Source: Leuctra nigra (lineage: Eukaryota > Arthropoda > Insecta > Plecoptera > Leuctridae). Taken from it: DNA of 64,000 nt. Below are positions 48,701 through 56,724 of the stretch, piece after piece (the first letter of the stretch is position 1; each line of letters begins with the position of its first letter). The notes beneath the pieces are model-generated. The model saw only the letters and a list, made by a program, of their open reading frames with translations, was not told the DNA's origin and ran no database searches. The DNA lies in NCBI GenBank assembly GCA_934045905.1, contig OW203767.1, positions 13,581,073 to 13,645,072 of the forward strand, given 5' to 3'. The position numbers and the translations under genes are program-made.

Positions 48701-51700
48701 TGACTTTGGAGGTTTGTTTTTGTTTAAACGGATTATTTGGTCTGAATATCTTAAATTCCTTTCTATTGTTCACAGTCTTTTATGGCAGAGAATTGAGTAT
48801 AGATTTCAGTGATGTCTTCTCTGTTATCACTTAATGTTGACGCTTATGAAATGTCTGGCAGGTTCTCAGAAAGAGAAGTACAAGACCCCGAGCTACCAGA
48901 TCCGCGAGGGCGACTCGGTGAACATCGACGTGACGAGCCCCGGCGCGACCTTGGCCCTCGGACTCATGTACTTCAACACGGGCAACCGCGCGGTGGCGGA
49001 CTGGATGCGCGCACCAGACACGCAGTACCTCCTCGACTTCGTGCGCCCCGACTTCCTCCTCCTGCGCATCGTGGCGCGCTCGCTCATCCTCTGGGACGCC
49101 ATACGGCCGGTCAAGGAGTGGGTGGAGTCCAATGTGCCAGAAGCGATACGACCGTATTGTCTGGTGAAGCCGAGGCCTGGCATGCCTGAGAATGTCGACT
49201 ACGAAACTATGAAGTAATTATTTGTGCTTTATACATTATAAAATAAATAATCAATTAATTACCATTTTTAATTCATTCAAATTATGTACCTAATAATATA
49301 GTGCCTGCCTTAAAAGTAATATTTGTTAAGTAAGAACTTATTCTCTTTCTCAGTCAAGCGTACTGCAACATTTTGGGCGGAGCATGCATGGCCATCGGAC
49401 TGCGCTACGCTGGCTCGGCCAATCAGATAGCGTTCAAGACTCTCCTCTTCTACGCCAAGATGTTCACTTCGCTGTCTGGAAAGTCCATTGCGGAGCTGGC
49501 AGGGAAGTCCACCATTGAGACTTGTCTGAATGTTATCGTGCTGGCTCTAGCCATGGTAAGTTCGGTAGTTCGGTAGTTCGGTAAAAATGGTAAGTTCGAT
49601 ATTCTTAAGAACATTCTTCAATAAGTTCAGTCTGGAACTCTGCAGTTCAGTCTTTAGTCTGTGTCTCTGTTCTTTTCCACAATGAATGAGTTACTCATAA
49701 TATGTAGTTTGATTGTGAGTTGACTGATGGCGTTTCCCACTGGCCGCACTGAGCCGCACTAGTTCTGCACTCAGTTATAAATTTACAATGAGTTTTGTAT
49801 GGTGACGTCATTTCAGTGCAGCCCTAGTACGGTCAGTGAAATACGCCTGAAAGTCTGAGTGCTATCATTCTCTGCAAATGACTCTGCCTCAAATATTGTT
49901 TTGTGATGCTGGCCCCGGTAAGGACCATCTCTACAACATTTCGGCAGTCGTTGCGCTTCCATCTTCAGGTGTACTAATCAAACTAACCATGTGGAGTCTT
50001 TACCTGAAGTTGGCAGTTCAACAACTGTCGAAATGTTTGGACGAATGTCCCTGATAAGGGTCAACATCACAAACAACATTTGGAGTTTGTATCATAAAAC
50101 CATTGTTTGCAAAGCTAATTAGTGTGGTGTTTTAAATCCCAAACCCGTGTATCTCAATGTCAAGAATGTGTTTCACAGGTGATGTCCGGCACCGGGGAGC
50201 TGGAAGTGGTTCGCCTGTGCCGCTACCTGCGCTCGCGCGTGGGCACGACGGTGAGCGTGGTGACGTACGGGTCGCACCTAGCCACACACATGGCTCTCGG
50301 GCTCCTGTTCCTCGGCGGAGGCAGGTACACTCTCGGCACATCACCTCCGGCGGTCGCGGCAATGATCTGCGCTTTCTTCCCCAAGTTCCCCACTCACAGC
50401 AACGACAATCGGTAAGAAAACGAGATTACATCCTCTTTGATGTGGATCGTCATCCTACTGAACGAGTTGGATAACTCACTAAGGTTTGGGTTTGATTCAG
50501 TAACAAAATTTTCTGACTTGATTTTTGTTTGTTGGTAGGTATTTGAGGAAACTAGAAGATGAAAATATCTGTTTTTTATCCATTATTTCATATCCGTTAA
50601 TCATGAATAGTAATTTTACATTTCAATTATATCATTGGTGTAATGAATTAACAATATGAACACCAATTTTTAACTACCACTTACTCTTTATACGCTCGTA
50701 TGAGGTACGTTCGAAATACAACCAAATGTGCCCGACAGACGTATTTTTAGCTAGGGTATCATTATTAGTGCCATTATTATTCTGCACATGAGATAATGGG
50801 GATACTAGTTAAGAGTAGGTACTACTTCACAAAATCAAAGTTCAAACACACTTCCAAAAGGTAGGTAATATTAATTTATTCTGTTGGTAGGTATCTACAA
50901 ATTTACCTTGTATTAATAATAACAACACATTATGCAAAGTGATAACGCGCAGAAACTTTGTAATTATACTAAAAAAATTATTTTATAACTTCCATTTTGA
51001 TCTGAAGAGAGGTACTATTTAGTTCCTGAGAGAGGTATTGTCCGAAGGTGCTACAGTGTTGCAACATGTCTGCTCCAGCTACCACCTGCAGGCGTTCCGT
51101 CACCTGTACGTGCTGGCCGCCGAGCCGCGTCTCGTGATACCGCGTGACATCGACAACGGCTACCTCTGCTACGCGCACCTCACCGTGATCTACCTGGACT
51201 CCTCGGCGTACCGCGAGCAGGAGGTCCGACTCAAGGCCCCCTGCGTCCTGCCCGAGCTCAGCAAGCTGAAGCGAGTGACCGTGGAGGACGAGAGATACTG
51301 GTCCATCGTCTTTCACAAGGACAGGAACTGGGAGCAGTTGCAGTGAGTCATGTTTCACAATATCTTACACTTCGATGAGATGGAGTACAGTAGGGTGCCG
51401 GTACCAGTGCGTGGACAGTAACATTTCAAATGCTTGGAATTAGGAAATAAGATGCTCTTTATTTTTTGAAGGTTTCCTATGCCTTACTACTCTATAGGAA
51501 ATTTTCAAACAATGAAAATACATCTTATTTAAAGATAAGACACATAATTTAAGATATTACTCATCTTAAGAAAAAATATGAATTTTGTTTGTTTGAATTT
51601 TTTCTTTACATAAGTAGTAAGGTATAGGAAACCTTGAAACAATAAATATTTGTATAATAACTAATAAGCGATACATGACGGAGCCACTTCTGGCAAGATG

Positions 51701-54700
51701 ATCTATCATCAGTCTACAGATTAATTTATTTGTTTTTACATTTCGTGTTTACATAGTGCAGTGAAAAAGGATAAACAATTGAAAATGAAATTTACTATTT
51801 AGTAATAAATTGACTTTTTTAGCCATATCAAACAACTATAGCAAATATTTATTGAGCGAGCAACTCCTTTTGGCTCTTTTGGCATGGACCCCTGTTTTCT
51901 TTTGTTTTTTTCTGGTTCTGACGCAATACAGGTCGCAGTTTATCTTCGATCCAGTTGAAATTTTGCACACGTGTACGGACTATTTCTGGGCGTTGCAGGT
52001 CGTAATTTTTTTGAAATCTGCTGATTGGTTCAAATTTTACAAAAATTATCTTTCGATTGGTTGGTCCGATCAATTTGCAATTTTGACAAGTCATTACGAC
52101 CAACATTGTCCTCAATCTTACAAAGTTTCAGCCAAATCCTCCATTGGTTAAAATTTAAAACCATCTTTCATGTGATTTTTGAAATTTAAACTAGAACCGA
52201 TTGACCCATCAACTTAAAACTTTGCATGGCCATTGGTACCAACATTTTAGGTATTTTTGCCAGTTTTAAGTCTAATCTGTCATTATTTTAATTTTTTTTT
52301 GTCATTTATAATCTTGAAATATTTGAAAAATGTATACTAAATTTTCATCCCTGCCTTCTTTAAGCTTCTGCTCCAACCAAGGCCTGTAGAGCAGCCAAGC
52401 AGCCCACAATTTACAGTAAAATGAAAGCATTTTTGAGCTAGCGCATATCAAATCGGATGCAGTATGAAGGCCAAATCCAACAATTAGTTTGAGTTTAAAT
52501 AATATCTTCTGATTGGTGGACAATCAAAATGTTCCGATAAAGTTCAAATTTTGCATGGTGATCAAGACCAACATTATCTAAAATTTTACACATTGTAAAC
52601 CCCAGTCAAGTATTAATTGTCATTTTACGAGTTTAGTATGGGTTGTCAAAAGAGATATTTCTGGAAGAAGTATGTAGGTAAGTCACAACACAATGAATCT
52701 GTTATCCAGAGTATTTATATGGAGATTGGAAAGTAGCAGAGAATAGCCTTGATAGCTGCCATTTACCTAGTACCACAAAATCCACCAGAGGTCAGTTGTG
52801 TTCCTTATTTTCTCGAATAGACCACTTTAAAAATTATCAATGTGGCTCTGCTTTTTGACAAAAATCAAATGCAGTTGGATTTCCAGGTCCCCTTGTAATG
52901 GCCAATGGGTTTCAACAATCGGTGACACATTACAAGGGGACCTGGAAATCAAACTGCATATGATTTTTTTTAAAAGCAGAGCCACACTGATAATTTTTAA
53001 AGTGGTCTATGCTCAATTATTTTAATTATATTTCATTTGCAAAGTGGGAGGGGCTTAATAGTCACGTGACTTGAATTGACCAATCAAATGGTTTTGTGAT
53101 GCCAATCTTGATCCTCCGTGTTGGCAAAATTTTCGTTTTTCGTATTTTCGTAAATTTCCGTCCACTTATTACATGTCAGTGCAAATCACCCTCATAGTTG
53201 CCGTAGCAACCAGAGCCTTCTAAATTATCTCTAATAATCAAGGTAACTACTACCTACATAACATGCGTTTGTTTATCCACTTTTGTGAAAACAAGCTAAA
53301 CGATGCCACTTACACATCGACATCGTGTATCTATCAACTTGTGTTCAGCAGTGGTAACATTACTAGCATTATTTACGTTGTTTGGCACTTTCATATTCTC
53401 AACATATGAGACCAAAGAGACTAAAGTCGCGAGACTAAATTTGATACAAGGGAACGAAAAAATAATAAAGACAATCGTATACTGGACTAACTTTTTCGAC
53501 ATTAAGCACTTTGAAATTGGAGCCGGCAAAGCTCCGTTCATTGGTTGTGCAGTGAACAACTGTCACATATTTGACAAAATGGATGGAAACCTTCCTCTTC
53601 CAGTAGAGATGTTCGATGCAGTTATGTTCCATCCAATTGATTTCAAAAATAAGAAACCGTGGAAAAGATCTGCACACCAACGTTACATTTTCTATCTCTA
53701 CGAATCTCCTGATGGTTATGTAGCAGACTTAAGCCCTCTTGCAAATTTCTTCAACTGGACAATAACGTATCGCAGAGATTCCGATATATATGCACCATAT
53801 GGCTTCATAAGCAATGTTTCTACTACAAATAAAATCCCGATTAAATGGTTAGAAGTCAACTTTGAAAACGTGTCAATAGATCTAAAGCCCAGTAAAACAA
53901 AACCGGTTGCTTGGATGGTATCTAGGTGTAAATCTTCAAGCCAACGAGAAGATTATGTTGAAAAACTCTCCCAGTTCATCCAAGTAGATGTGTACGGAAA
54001 ATGTGGGAAATTAAAGTGCGAAAGATGGCAAGAAGAGGTCTGCTTTCAAATGCTAAAAAACGAGTACATGTTTTACCTCTCGTTTGAGAATTCTTTGTGT
54101 AAAGATTACGTGACTGAGAAGTTGTTTCGATACATTTCATACGATATCGTTCCAATAGTCTATGGCGATGTTGATTACACAACTCATGCCCCGCCAATGT
54201 CATACATTGACGTTTCCAACTTCACAAGTCCTAAAGAACTTGCTGTCTATCTTCAATTTCTGATTGAGAATCCCGAGGAATATCGCAAGTACTTCTGGTG
54301 GAAGTCTTACTATAAGTCGTACTTCACAAGGGATAAGACTGTGATGTGCTCGCTGTGTGCGATGTTGAATGATGACTCACAGCCTCCAAAAGTGTACGAA
54401 GATATCCATGATTGGTGGAGCAATCCAAGAATATGTCGCATACCGCAGCCATGCTGCTAGACGTTGCCTTTAGCAGATGGGATGTCGTCTGCAAGCAAAT
54501 GTTTTTCTGGCAGATGCCTTTCATACCTATGCAAAATATAAATTAATCGTGGTTAACTTGAGTTTTAACTTTTAATCTTTTAAGGCAAAACTAATACTGG
54601 AAATGCAAGAATGACCTTCAATATATTCCTTATCATCAATCATCCTATGTGGAAAGGAACTCTTTGTACGTATGTAGGTATGGTGAAATAATATTATTCT

Positions 54701-56051
54701 TTGGAAGGAGCAAATATCTTAATTTTAGCAAGCTATTTACGAGAATATATTTTCAGATGTGAATTGTGACATTTTATAACTTATTTTCCGGGTTTTAAAT
54801 TTGTATTATGGAAAAGATGCCTTTGTATGTACCTATTTTGGAAATTAAATATAATAATTGAAGACTGTCCTCCCAAGGGATTCATCACATAGTGATTTCT
54901 CTAGAACATTTTATTGTTGTTAAATATTGTTTTTCTGTAGATAGCCTTCAATCATTAATATTACTAGTTCCAAATCATTCAGCTTCCCAAATCTAAGTCA
55001 CATATTATACATAATACTTGTGGACATACTAGTAATTTTCATTTTTCACAAACATTTTTGTACATAGGTAAATGGTTTTTGAACTGTTTACTATCATAGA
55101 AAAAACTACAATCTCTATTAAAGAACAGCCTAGTAAATGAACTTTTGCTCCAAAAAGGAGGGACATCAGGGATTCTTTAACAGGTAGCCATATAAACCAT
55201 GTTTGAGAGTAAGTTTTTCAATTTTCAAGCTAACAAGTTGGCACAATCCTTAATCCTAAGCATGAGTACCGTAAGAAGAGATGATGGAGAAAGCTGTAAA
55301 TGCAGTCACACCACACTGACCTCATAACATCCACTAATGAAATAGTCATTACTATTTAAGTACTATCTATTATTTATAATGTATTAAACAAAATATCTGC
55401 CATAAAATATTGGCATGAATGAACTTATCTGCTGTGGTTGCACTGTTGTAGTTAATTCACACATGGAATATCAATCTTTATTTAGCAGTTCATTGCCATA
55501 AGATACTAATGTGAATTGTGAATGTAGTTCTCACCATAGTATGATCATTGATCACTTCTATAAAAACAAAATTATGTCTTGAAGTTTGTAAAATTTCCAA
55601 AGAAGAGCGAAATTCTGAATATATTCTTCTTTGCAATCCAGGAATTTGCTGAACAACTCTGGATGCTTGGACGTGAAGCAGAAAGCTGGGTGTTTGTCCT
55701 ACTTGGAAGATCCGCAAGGATTCAGAAGTTTGTTGGCTAAAACTCTCACTTGCGACACTGCCATCTCTTGGTCAGTTTCGGTAAGTTATTACTTCAATTT
55801 AAATATAACCCAATTTTGTGTATGCAAGTTGAAAACTGACTGTTTCCTCCCTCCCACAGGCTGAGTCAATATGCTCGTTCTCATCGGATCCGTCCGTGGT
55901 GAACTTCGCTCGCTATTTCCTGGACCGCGGACAAGTACCGGAGAAGAGTGTAACTGAGCTGGAACTAATGCAATCGCTCACTCTTCTTGCTTACGAGTGT
56001 GTCACACAAGACAAGCTCACAATACTGCCGATATGGATCACTCTCACCAAG
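30873..56051 (+). CDS. ANAPC1: Anaphase-promoting complex subunit 1 (APC1), 28 exons, 3' end outside window
   Basis: APC1 is the largest scaffold subunit of the APC/C E3 ubiquitin ligase in nucleus and cytosol. I joined 28 coding exons by GT-AG junctions and phase: 30873-30896, 31485-31887, 32065-32159, 37050-37343, 37956-38182, 38815-38997, 39791-39974, 40432-40595, 40905-41136, 42311-42371, 42592-42741, 43079-43383, 44020-44166, 44427-44573, 44658-44859, 45264-45395, 45958-46145, 46235-46419, 46688-46925, 47600-47762, 47901-48080, 48205-48387, 48862-49213, 49354-49555, 50179-50411, 51079-51342, 55642-55780, 55860-56051. They sum to 5469 nt, 1823 codons, with no stop. The start MIAASEPQ-EFVPCGRQH parallels the vertebrate start MIAARDLQ-EFVPFGRDH, which fixes the tiny first exon. 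Vertebrate APC1 is about 1940 residues, so the C-terminal part is missing; exon 28 ends in a GT donor. Identification is from remembered family similarity and is very secure; individual junctions are inferred. Confidence 0.96.
30986..31201 (+). mobile_element. TA-target MITE, copy 1 (APC1 intron 1)
   Basis: A 216-bp element with inverted ends TACACTCCCCCAAATAAT / ATTATTTGGGGGAGTGTA, consistent with a TA target. It is about 95% similar by eye to the reverse complement of 43631-43845. Confidence 0.88.
32187..32355 (-). repeat. 3' LTR of the retrotransposon
   Basis: This 169-bp direct repeat of 36621-36789 shows no differences on inspection. On the minus strand it is preceded by the polypurine tract. 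Confidence 0.95.
32548..36552 (-). CDS. Gag-Pol polyprotein of the LTR retrotransposon
   Basis: This is a 1334-residue single-frame polyprotein. Gag lies at the N terminus (about 1-250), followed by two CCHC zinc knuckles of spacing C-X2-C-X4-H-X4-C (261-274 and 281-294). The aspartic protease has DTGA at 346-349. The reverse transcriptase has MDD at 625-627, a variant of the usual Y/F-x-DD. RNase H has SDAS near 772. The integrase has an HHCC zinc-binding region (about 997-1033) and a DD35E triad (D1060, D1113, E1149). The order PR-RT-RH-IN is that of Ty3/Gypsy elements. The wording around VDYYSRFPEV resembles K02A2.6-like, Mag-related lineages. Gag and Pol are fused without frameshift. Confidence 0.95.
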   Translation of the reverse strand: MTMAGGKDGREQQASTHQSSAGSQSSSGTNSDMTARESHYGSYQLQPPSHFDFSEPMSWPKWIRRYDRFRISTGLDTEPQVKQVHSLIYCMGDDAEDILASLQLSTDEGNCYATVVDRLQSHFIKRRNVIFERAKFHQRVQEPEESAVMFITALYSLVKHCGYGELQEEMIRDRLVVGLRDVKLSESLQMDSELTLQKAIDRIRVNEDIKGQQKVLRGFQSDGQANVDAFKGAVKKKESSAAKNDQGQKFNYSKHASQEKCGRCGRARHPLKDCPARNVKCRSCNIQGHFQQHCRSRKSGQSNLREVQVNANPDEVFLGVVDTSEYNEAWHVTVAVNHKPVKFKIDTGADVTVISEREYNAKFSTQKLFPATKRLIGPGRAELQVKGQFRASMKFREKTSVQDVFVVSKMDDALLGRPAICSLNLVSKVAAVQLTGTASTQDVKRTFPSLFQGLGEMQGEYKISLRPGAEPFAIATPRRVAIPLLPKVREELQKMENSGVISKVEEPTEWCAGMVVVLKKSGNVRICVDLTQLNRSVKREQHIMPAIDETLGHLGGAKVFSKLDANSGFWQIKLAEESRKLTTFITPDGRYCFNRLPFGITSAPEVYQKKMSELLAGLPGVICQMDDVLIFGKNKSEHDVRLASVLKKISEAGITLNESKCTFGVNSVKFLGYIISESGVKVDPKKTSAIEEMKNPHDVSGVRRLLGMANQLLKFVPNLAEITKPIRELLNKSNEFQWGAQQDAAFKKIKESLSTAPTLMFYDVNQPVRITSDASSFGLGAVMEQTDQEGEWHPVAYASRALTTTETRYAQIEKEALGIVWSCEKFQNFLLGKEFHVQTDHLPLVPIFQQKPLSDLSPRLLRMRLRLMKFSFTISHVPGKFLFTADTLSREPVGMASVECVALQEEIEECVNQVISELPASDERLKEIQCEQQADHTCVQVIQYVKNGWPNKNDLVPACMPFYQERGDMTVQHGLLMRGKRLVIPVSLRRSILQKIHEGHLGINKCRERARESVWWPQIGQHIQDLVSNCQSCMQFRENHAEPLMSTPLPDRQWQKVDMDLFEISGVHYLLIVDYYSRFPEVLLLNQTTSSFVIQRIKSVFARFGIPEVVMSDNGPQFSSELFREFAQSWGFRHVTSSPKFPQSNGMSERMVKTIKSILQKAGDPYLGILAYRTTPLASGRSPAKLLMGHELRTTLPSTPERLHSPTKEEEKWRQIECNLKRKQKVNYDRRHRSTDLPPLEVGDSVFITDQKKNGQVVKIEDSPRSYCISTPQGMVRRNRMHLLANPNVEQEANEPMPEDHIVNSPVPKSPEKTTSTLFTRSGRNICKPKRYLE
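36621..36789 (-). repeat. 5' LTR of the retrotransposon
   Basis: This 169-bp direct repeat of 32187-32355 is followed on the minus strand by the primer-binding site TGGTAGCAG (minus-strand reading of 36612-36620). The TSD copy TGCGG follows at 36790-36794. Confidence 0.95.
37466..37643. mobile_element. Foldback hairpin MITE in APC1 intron 4
   Basis: This is a 178-bp near-complete palindrome. Outer arms AGTTTGTTTTTCCTATGTTT / AAACATAGGAAAAACGAACT are followed inward by matched GTCAGTT...AGAAAGACTTCATTGC segments, with a short loop near 37553. Transcribed in the APC1 intron it would fold into a long hairpin. Confidence 0.8.
39280..39355 (+). repeat. tRNA-like Pol III element in APC1 intron 6, not a functional tRNA
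   Basis: The A box TAGCTTAGTTGG and B box GGTTCGAGTCC match consensus at normal spacing, and the T stem CCGGG/CCCGG pairs perfectly. The acceptor stem does not pair, so this is a SINE head or tRNA pseudogene. Confidence 0.65.
41219..42061. mobile_element. hAT-type element in APC1 intron 9, 843 bp
   Basis: Ends TAGGGGTGTGCGAACC / GGTTCGCACAACCCTA are flanked by an exact 8-bp TSD CTAATTTG (41211-41218, 42062-42069). Subterminal GGTTCG repeats occur near both ends, as expected for transposase-binding arrays. No transposase ORF. Confidence 0.92.
43079..46419 (+). CDS. ANAPC1: APC1 middle helical region (exons 12-18)
   Basis: Exons 12-18 encode about residues 673-1107, the middle region between the propeller and the PC repeats. 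Family blocks include KKRASDAGSEQDWGYLL (exon 12), FTCIPLVLYTLHLLYEELKL across exons 12-13, GLTRRLLNTLPAGIALLL and DWPEAAYKLIFRQDL (exons 16-17), an acidic stretch DQDDGMEAMDME (exon 17), and SDHEFIEEQEKHLYAICTRT (exon 18). Introns are short except intron 12 (contains a 215-bp MITE) and intron 16 (contains a 454-bp hAT element; the intron would be about 100 bp without it and one TSD copy). Introns 14 and 17 are only 84 and 89 bp. Confidence 0.93.
43631..43845 (-). mobile_element. TA-target MITE, copy 2 (APC1 intron 12)
   Basis: This 215-bp element matches 30986-31201 in opposite orientation, with the same 24-bp terminal inverted repeats. Having two copies in one gene shows a family that was recently amplified. 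Confidence 0.88.
45434..45887. mobile_element. hAT-type MITE in APC1 intron 16, 454 bp
   Basis: Ends TAGAGGTCGGATTCGGGT / ACCCGAGTATCCTGACTTCTA are imperfect inverted repeats, with GTACCCGGGTACCCG-like motifs just inside. An exact 8-bp TSD GTCTTCAG flanks it (45426-45433, 45888-45895). Confidence 0.88.
46688..50411 (+). CDS. ANAPC1: APC1 proteasome/cyclosome (PC) repeat region (exons 19-25)
   Basis: Exons 19-25 encode about residues 1108-1624. This is the most conserved part: the PC-repeat solenoid shared with proteasome Rpn1/Rpn2, which helps hold co-activator and APC10 in APC/C. Repeats with the typical ALGLG/GLLLGV pattern are visible: HAGFLMALGLNGHL, TSVGLLLGVAACKRGTMD, VQVAALLGVGLVYEGTAHR-like, SLAAGLALGLVVLGKG, GATLALGLMYFNTGNR and HMALGLLFLGGGRYTL. 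The block RVPPRDTTVDL with NGVAAGLRIAP just before the repeats is also characteristic. All seven exons are GC-rich and join in frame (phases 2,0,1,1,1,2,0,2). Confidence 0.95.
46940..46962 (-). repeat. (TAA)n tail of the intron-19 LINE fragment
   Basis: TTA triplets on the plus strand form the 3' tail of the minus-strand LINE remnant at 47041-47262. Confidence 0.6.
47041..47262 (-). pseudogene. 5'-truncated LINE fragment (C-terminal end of ORF2) in APC1 intron 19
   Basis: The minus strand reads about 70 codons in frame ending at a TAA (47041-47043), including LLNPRTDIVKHCLIAEG and KLWNNLPRPGS, the kind of C-terminal block found in LINE ORF2 proteins. A 3' region runs to a (TAA)n tail at about 46940-46962. 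It differs from the LINE at 57-61 kb, so it belongs to another family. Upstream sequence is lost. Confidence 0.7.
49729..49847 (+). mobile_element. 119-bp palindromic MITE, copy in APC1 intron 24
   Basis: Inverted ends GGCGTTTCCCACTGGC / GTCAGTGAAATACGCC. The core TGGTGACGTCATTTCAGTGC matches the reverse complement of 63893-64000. Confidence 0.75.
51079..56051 (+). CDS. ANAPC1: APC1 C-terminal part present in the window (exons 26-28)
   Basis: Exon 26 (51079-51342) encodes YHLQAFRHLYVLAAEPRLVI, a signature block of the APC1 C terminus. Exon 27 (55642-55780) continues through CLSYLEDPQGFRSLLAKT, and exon 28 (55860-56051) through FSSDPSVVNFARYF and YECVTQDKLTILPIW. A 4.3-kb intron between exons 26 and 27 holds the fucosyltransferase gene; intron 27 is only 79 bp. 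Exon 28 ends in phase 0 before GTACGC at 56052. Family members continue for about 130-160 residues, and I found no matching exon up to 64,000, so intron 28 exceeds 7.9 kb. Confidence 0.92.
51458..51650. mobile_element. Imperfect inverted-repeat element in APC1 intron 26
   Basis: GGTTTCCTATGCCTTACTAC at the left pairs with GTAGTAAGGTATAGGAAACC at the right around about 115 bp of AT-rich DNA. Outer limits are approximate. Confidence 0.55.
51668..52817 (+). repeat. Dispersed repeat, long copy (APC1 intron 26)
   Basis: Its two ends (GACGGAGCCACTTCTGGCAA... and ...TTCCTTATTTTCTCGAATA) match 56108-56380 in reverse orientation, while the middle (about 0.9 kb) is absent there. This is a non-autonomous element and an internally deleted sibling. 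The small ORF at 51810-52151 in it shows no recognisable protein. Confidence 0.65.
52818..53009. mobile_element. 192-bp foldback hairpin MITE in APC1 intron 26
   Basis: Arms of about 80 bp (TAGACCACTTTAAAAATTAT... and its complement) surround a loop of roughly 27 nt. Pairing is near perfect, e.g. CATTACAAGGGGACCTGGAA against its complement. It ends 294 bp before the fucosyltransferase ATG. Confidence 0.85.
53197..53210 (+). promoter_or_regulatory. Perfect RFX X-box motif 92 bp upstream of the fucosyltransferase ATG
   Basis: GTTGCCGTAGCAAC is a 6-2-6 imperfect palindrome that fits the RFX-family X-box consensus (GTNRCC-N-RGYAAC). Its distance from the fucosyltransferase start codon is typical of X-boxes in ciliary-gene promoters. 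Function is inferred from position only. Confidence 0.45.
53303..54460 (+). CDS. Alpha-1,3-fucosyltransferase (GT10), intronless, nested in APC1 intron 26
   Basis: The 385-residue protein is a type II Golgi enzyme that would transfer fucose from GDP-fucose to GlcNAc of glycans. A short cytosolic tail with HRHR is followed by one signal-anchor helix (about residues 11-33). GT10 hallmarks are visible: the acceptor-side motif FNWTITYRRDSD (150-161), the block VAWMVSRCKSSSQREDYV (202-219), the donor-binding block FYLSFENSLCKDYVTEKLF (257-275), VPIVYGDVDY (283-292) and a C-terminal CSLC (349-352). There are several N-glycosylation sequons. The length matches arthropod FucTs. The gene is on the same strand as APC1, has no intron, and has A at -3 of its ATG. 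Which FucT subtype (core or Lewis-like) cannot be told by eye. AT-richer codon use than the APC1 exons suggests a different history, for example a retrocopy. Confidence 0.93.
   Translation: MPLTHRHRVSINLCSAVVTLLALFTLFGTFIFSTYETKETKVARLNLIQGNEKIIKTIVYWTNFFDIKHFEIGAGKAPFIGCAVNNCHIFDKMDGNLPLPVEMFDAVMFHPIDFKNKKPWKRSAHQRYIFYLYESPDGYVADLSPLANFFNWTITYRRDSDIYAPYGFISNVSTTNKIPIKWLEVNFENVSIDLKPSKTKPVAWMVSRCKSSSQREDYVEKLSQFIQVDVYGKCGKLKCERWQEEVCFQMLKNEYMFYLSFENSLCKDYVTEKLFRYISYDIVPIVYGDVDYTTHAPPMSYIDVSNFTSPKELAVYLQFLIENPEEYRKYFWWKSYYKSYFTRDKTVMCSLCAMLNDDSQPPKVYEDIHDWWSNPRICRIPQPCC
54844..54849 (+). terminator. Possible poly(A) signal of the fucosyltransferase gene
   Basis: ATTAAA, a common variant of the polyadenylation signal, lies about 385 bp after the stop codon in AT-rich DNA. 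No other strong AATAAA is seen closer to the stop. Confidence 0.3.
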
Positions 56052-56107
56052 GTACGCTTATTTGTACTGCAGAAAATGCAAGGTTCTCTCATATGACATC
56101 ATTATTG

Positions 56108-56380
56108 TATTCGAGAAAATAAGGAACACGACTGCACTCTGGTGGCATTTGTGATACTAGGTAAATGGCAGATGACGAGGGCACATTTGCATAAATATAA
56201 ATATTTGCTTTAGTTGTTTGTTCTCTGAAAAAGACATTTTGTAACTAAATTCCAATTTCAATTGTTTCCCCTTTTCCACTGCACTATGGAAACACAAACT
56301 ATAAAAACAAATACCTAAATTAATCTGTAGACTGACAGTAGCCATCTTGCCAAAAGTGGCTCCATCGCGTATTGCGTAGG
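56108..56380 (-). repeat. Dispersed repeat, internally deleted copy (APC1 intron 28)
   Basis: The reverse complement contains TCAGTCTACAGATTAATTTA and TGCCATTTACCTAGTA, shared with the two ends of 51668-52817. It begins 56 bp after APC1 exon 28. Confidence 0.65.
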
Positions 56381-56504
56381 TATTTGCGCGAATAATCAAC
56401 ATAATATTAAAGAATTTAGAGAGATATCTGAACAAAATTCTGATTACATATTCTACTTCAAGTTTATTTCCCTTTTACTTTAAAAACTTACTTAAACTTT
56501 AATA

Positions 56505-56724
56505 TAGAGTACTAGAGTGCCACGCCCACTAGGTACTTCCGGAGTCTTTTTCAAAACCCTCTTATGGAAAATAACATGGGGACTTACTTTGATTGCTGGT
56601 CATTTGTAAACGAAACAGAGTTAAGAAAATCCCAATACACCACCATTAACTTCAATCTTTCATTTATAATATTATGTCGACACATCTCTTCAAATATATA
56701 CAAAATATAAACTGTTACAAGTTA
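56505..56724 (+). repeat. Left long terminal inverted repeat of the 5.6-kb structure
   Basis: It pairs with 61908-62124 in reverse orientation, nearly perfectly over the outer 197 bp. Confidence 0.85.

Noticed and set aside
51810..52151. 113-codon ORF in APC1 intron 26
   Set aside because: It lies inside a dispersed repeat, is AT-rich and unlike any known protein.
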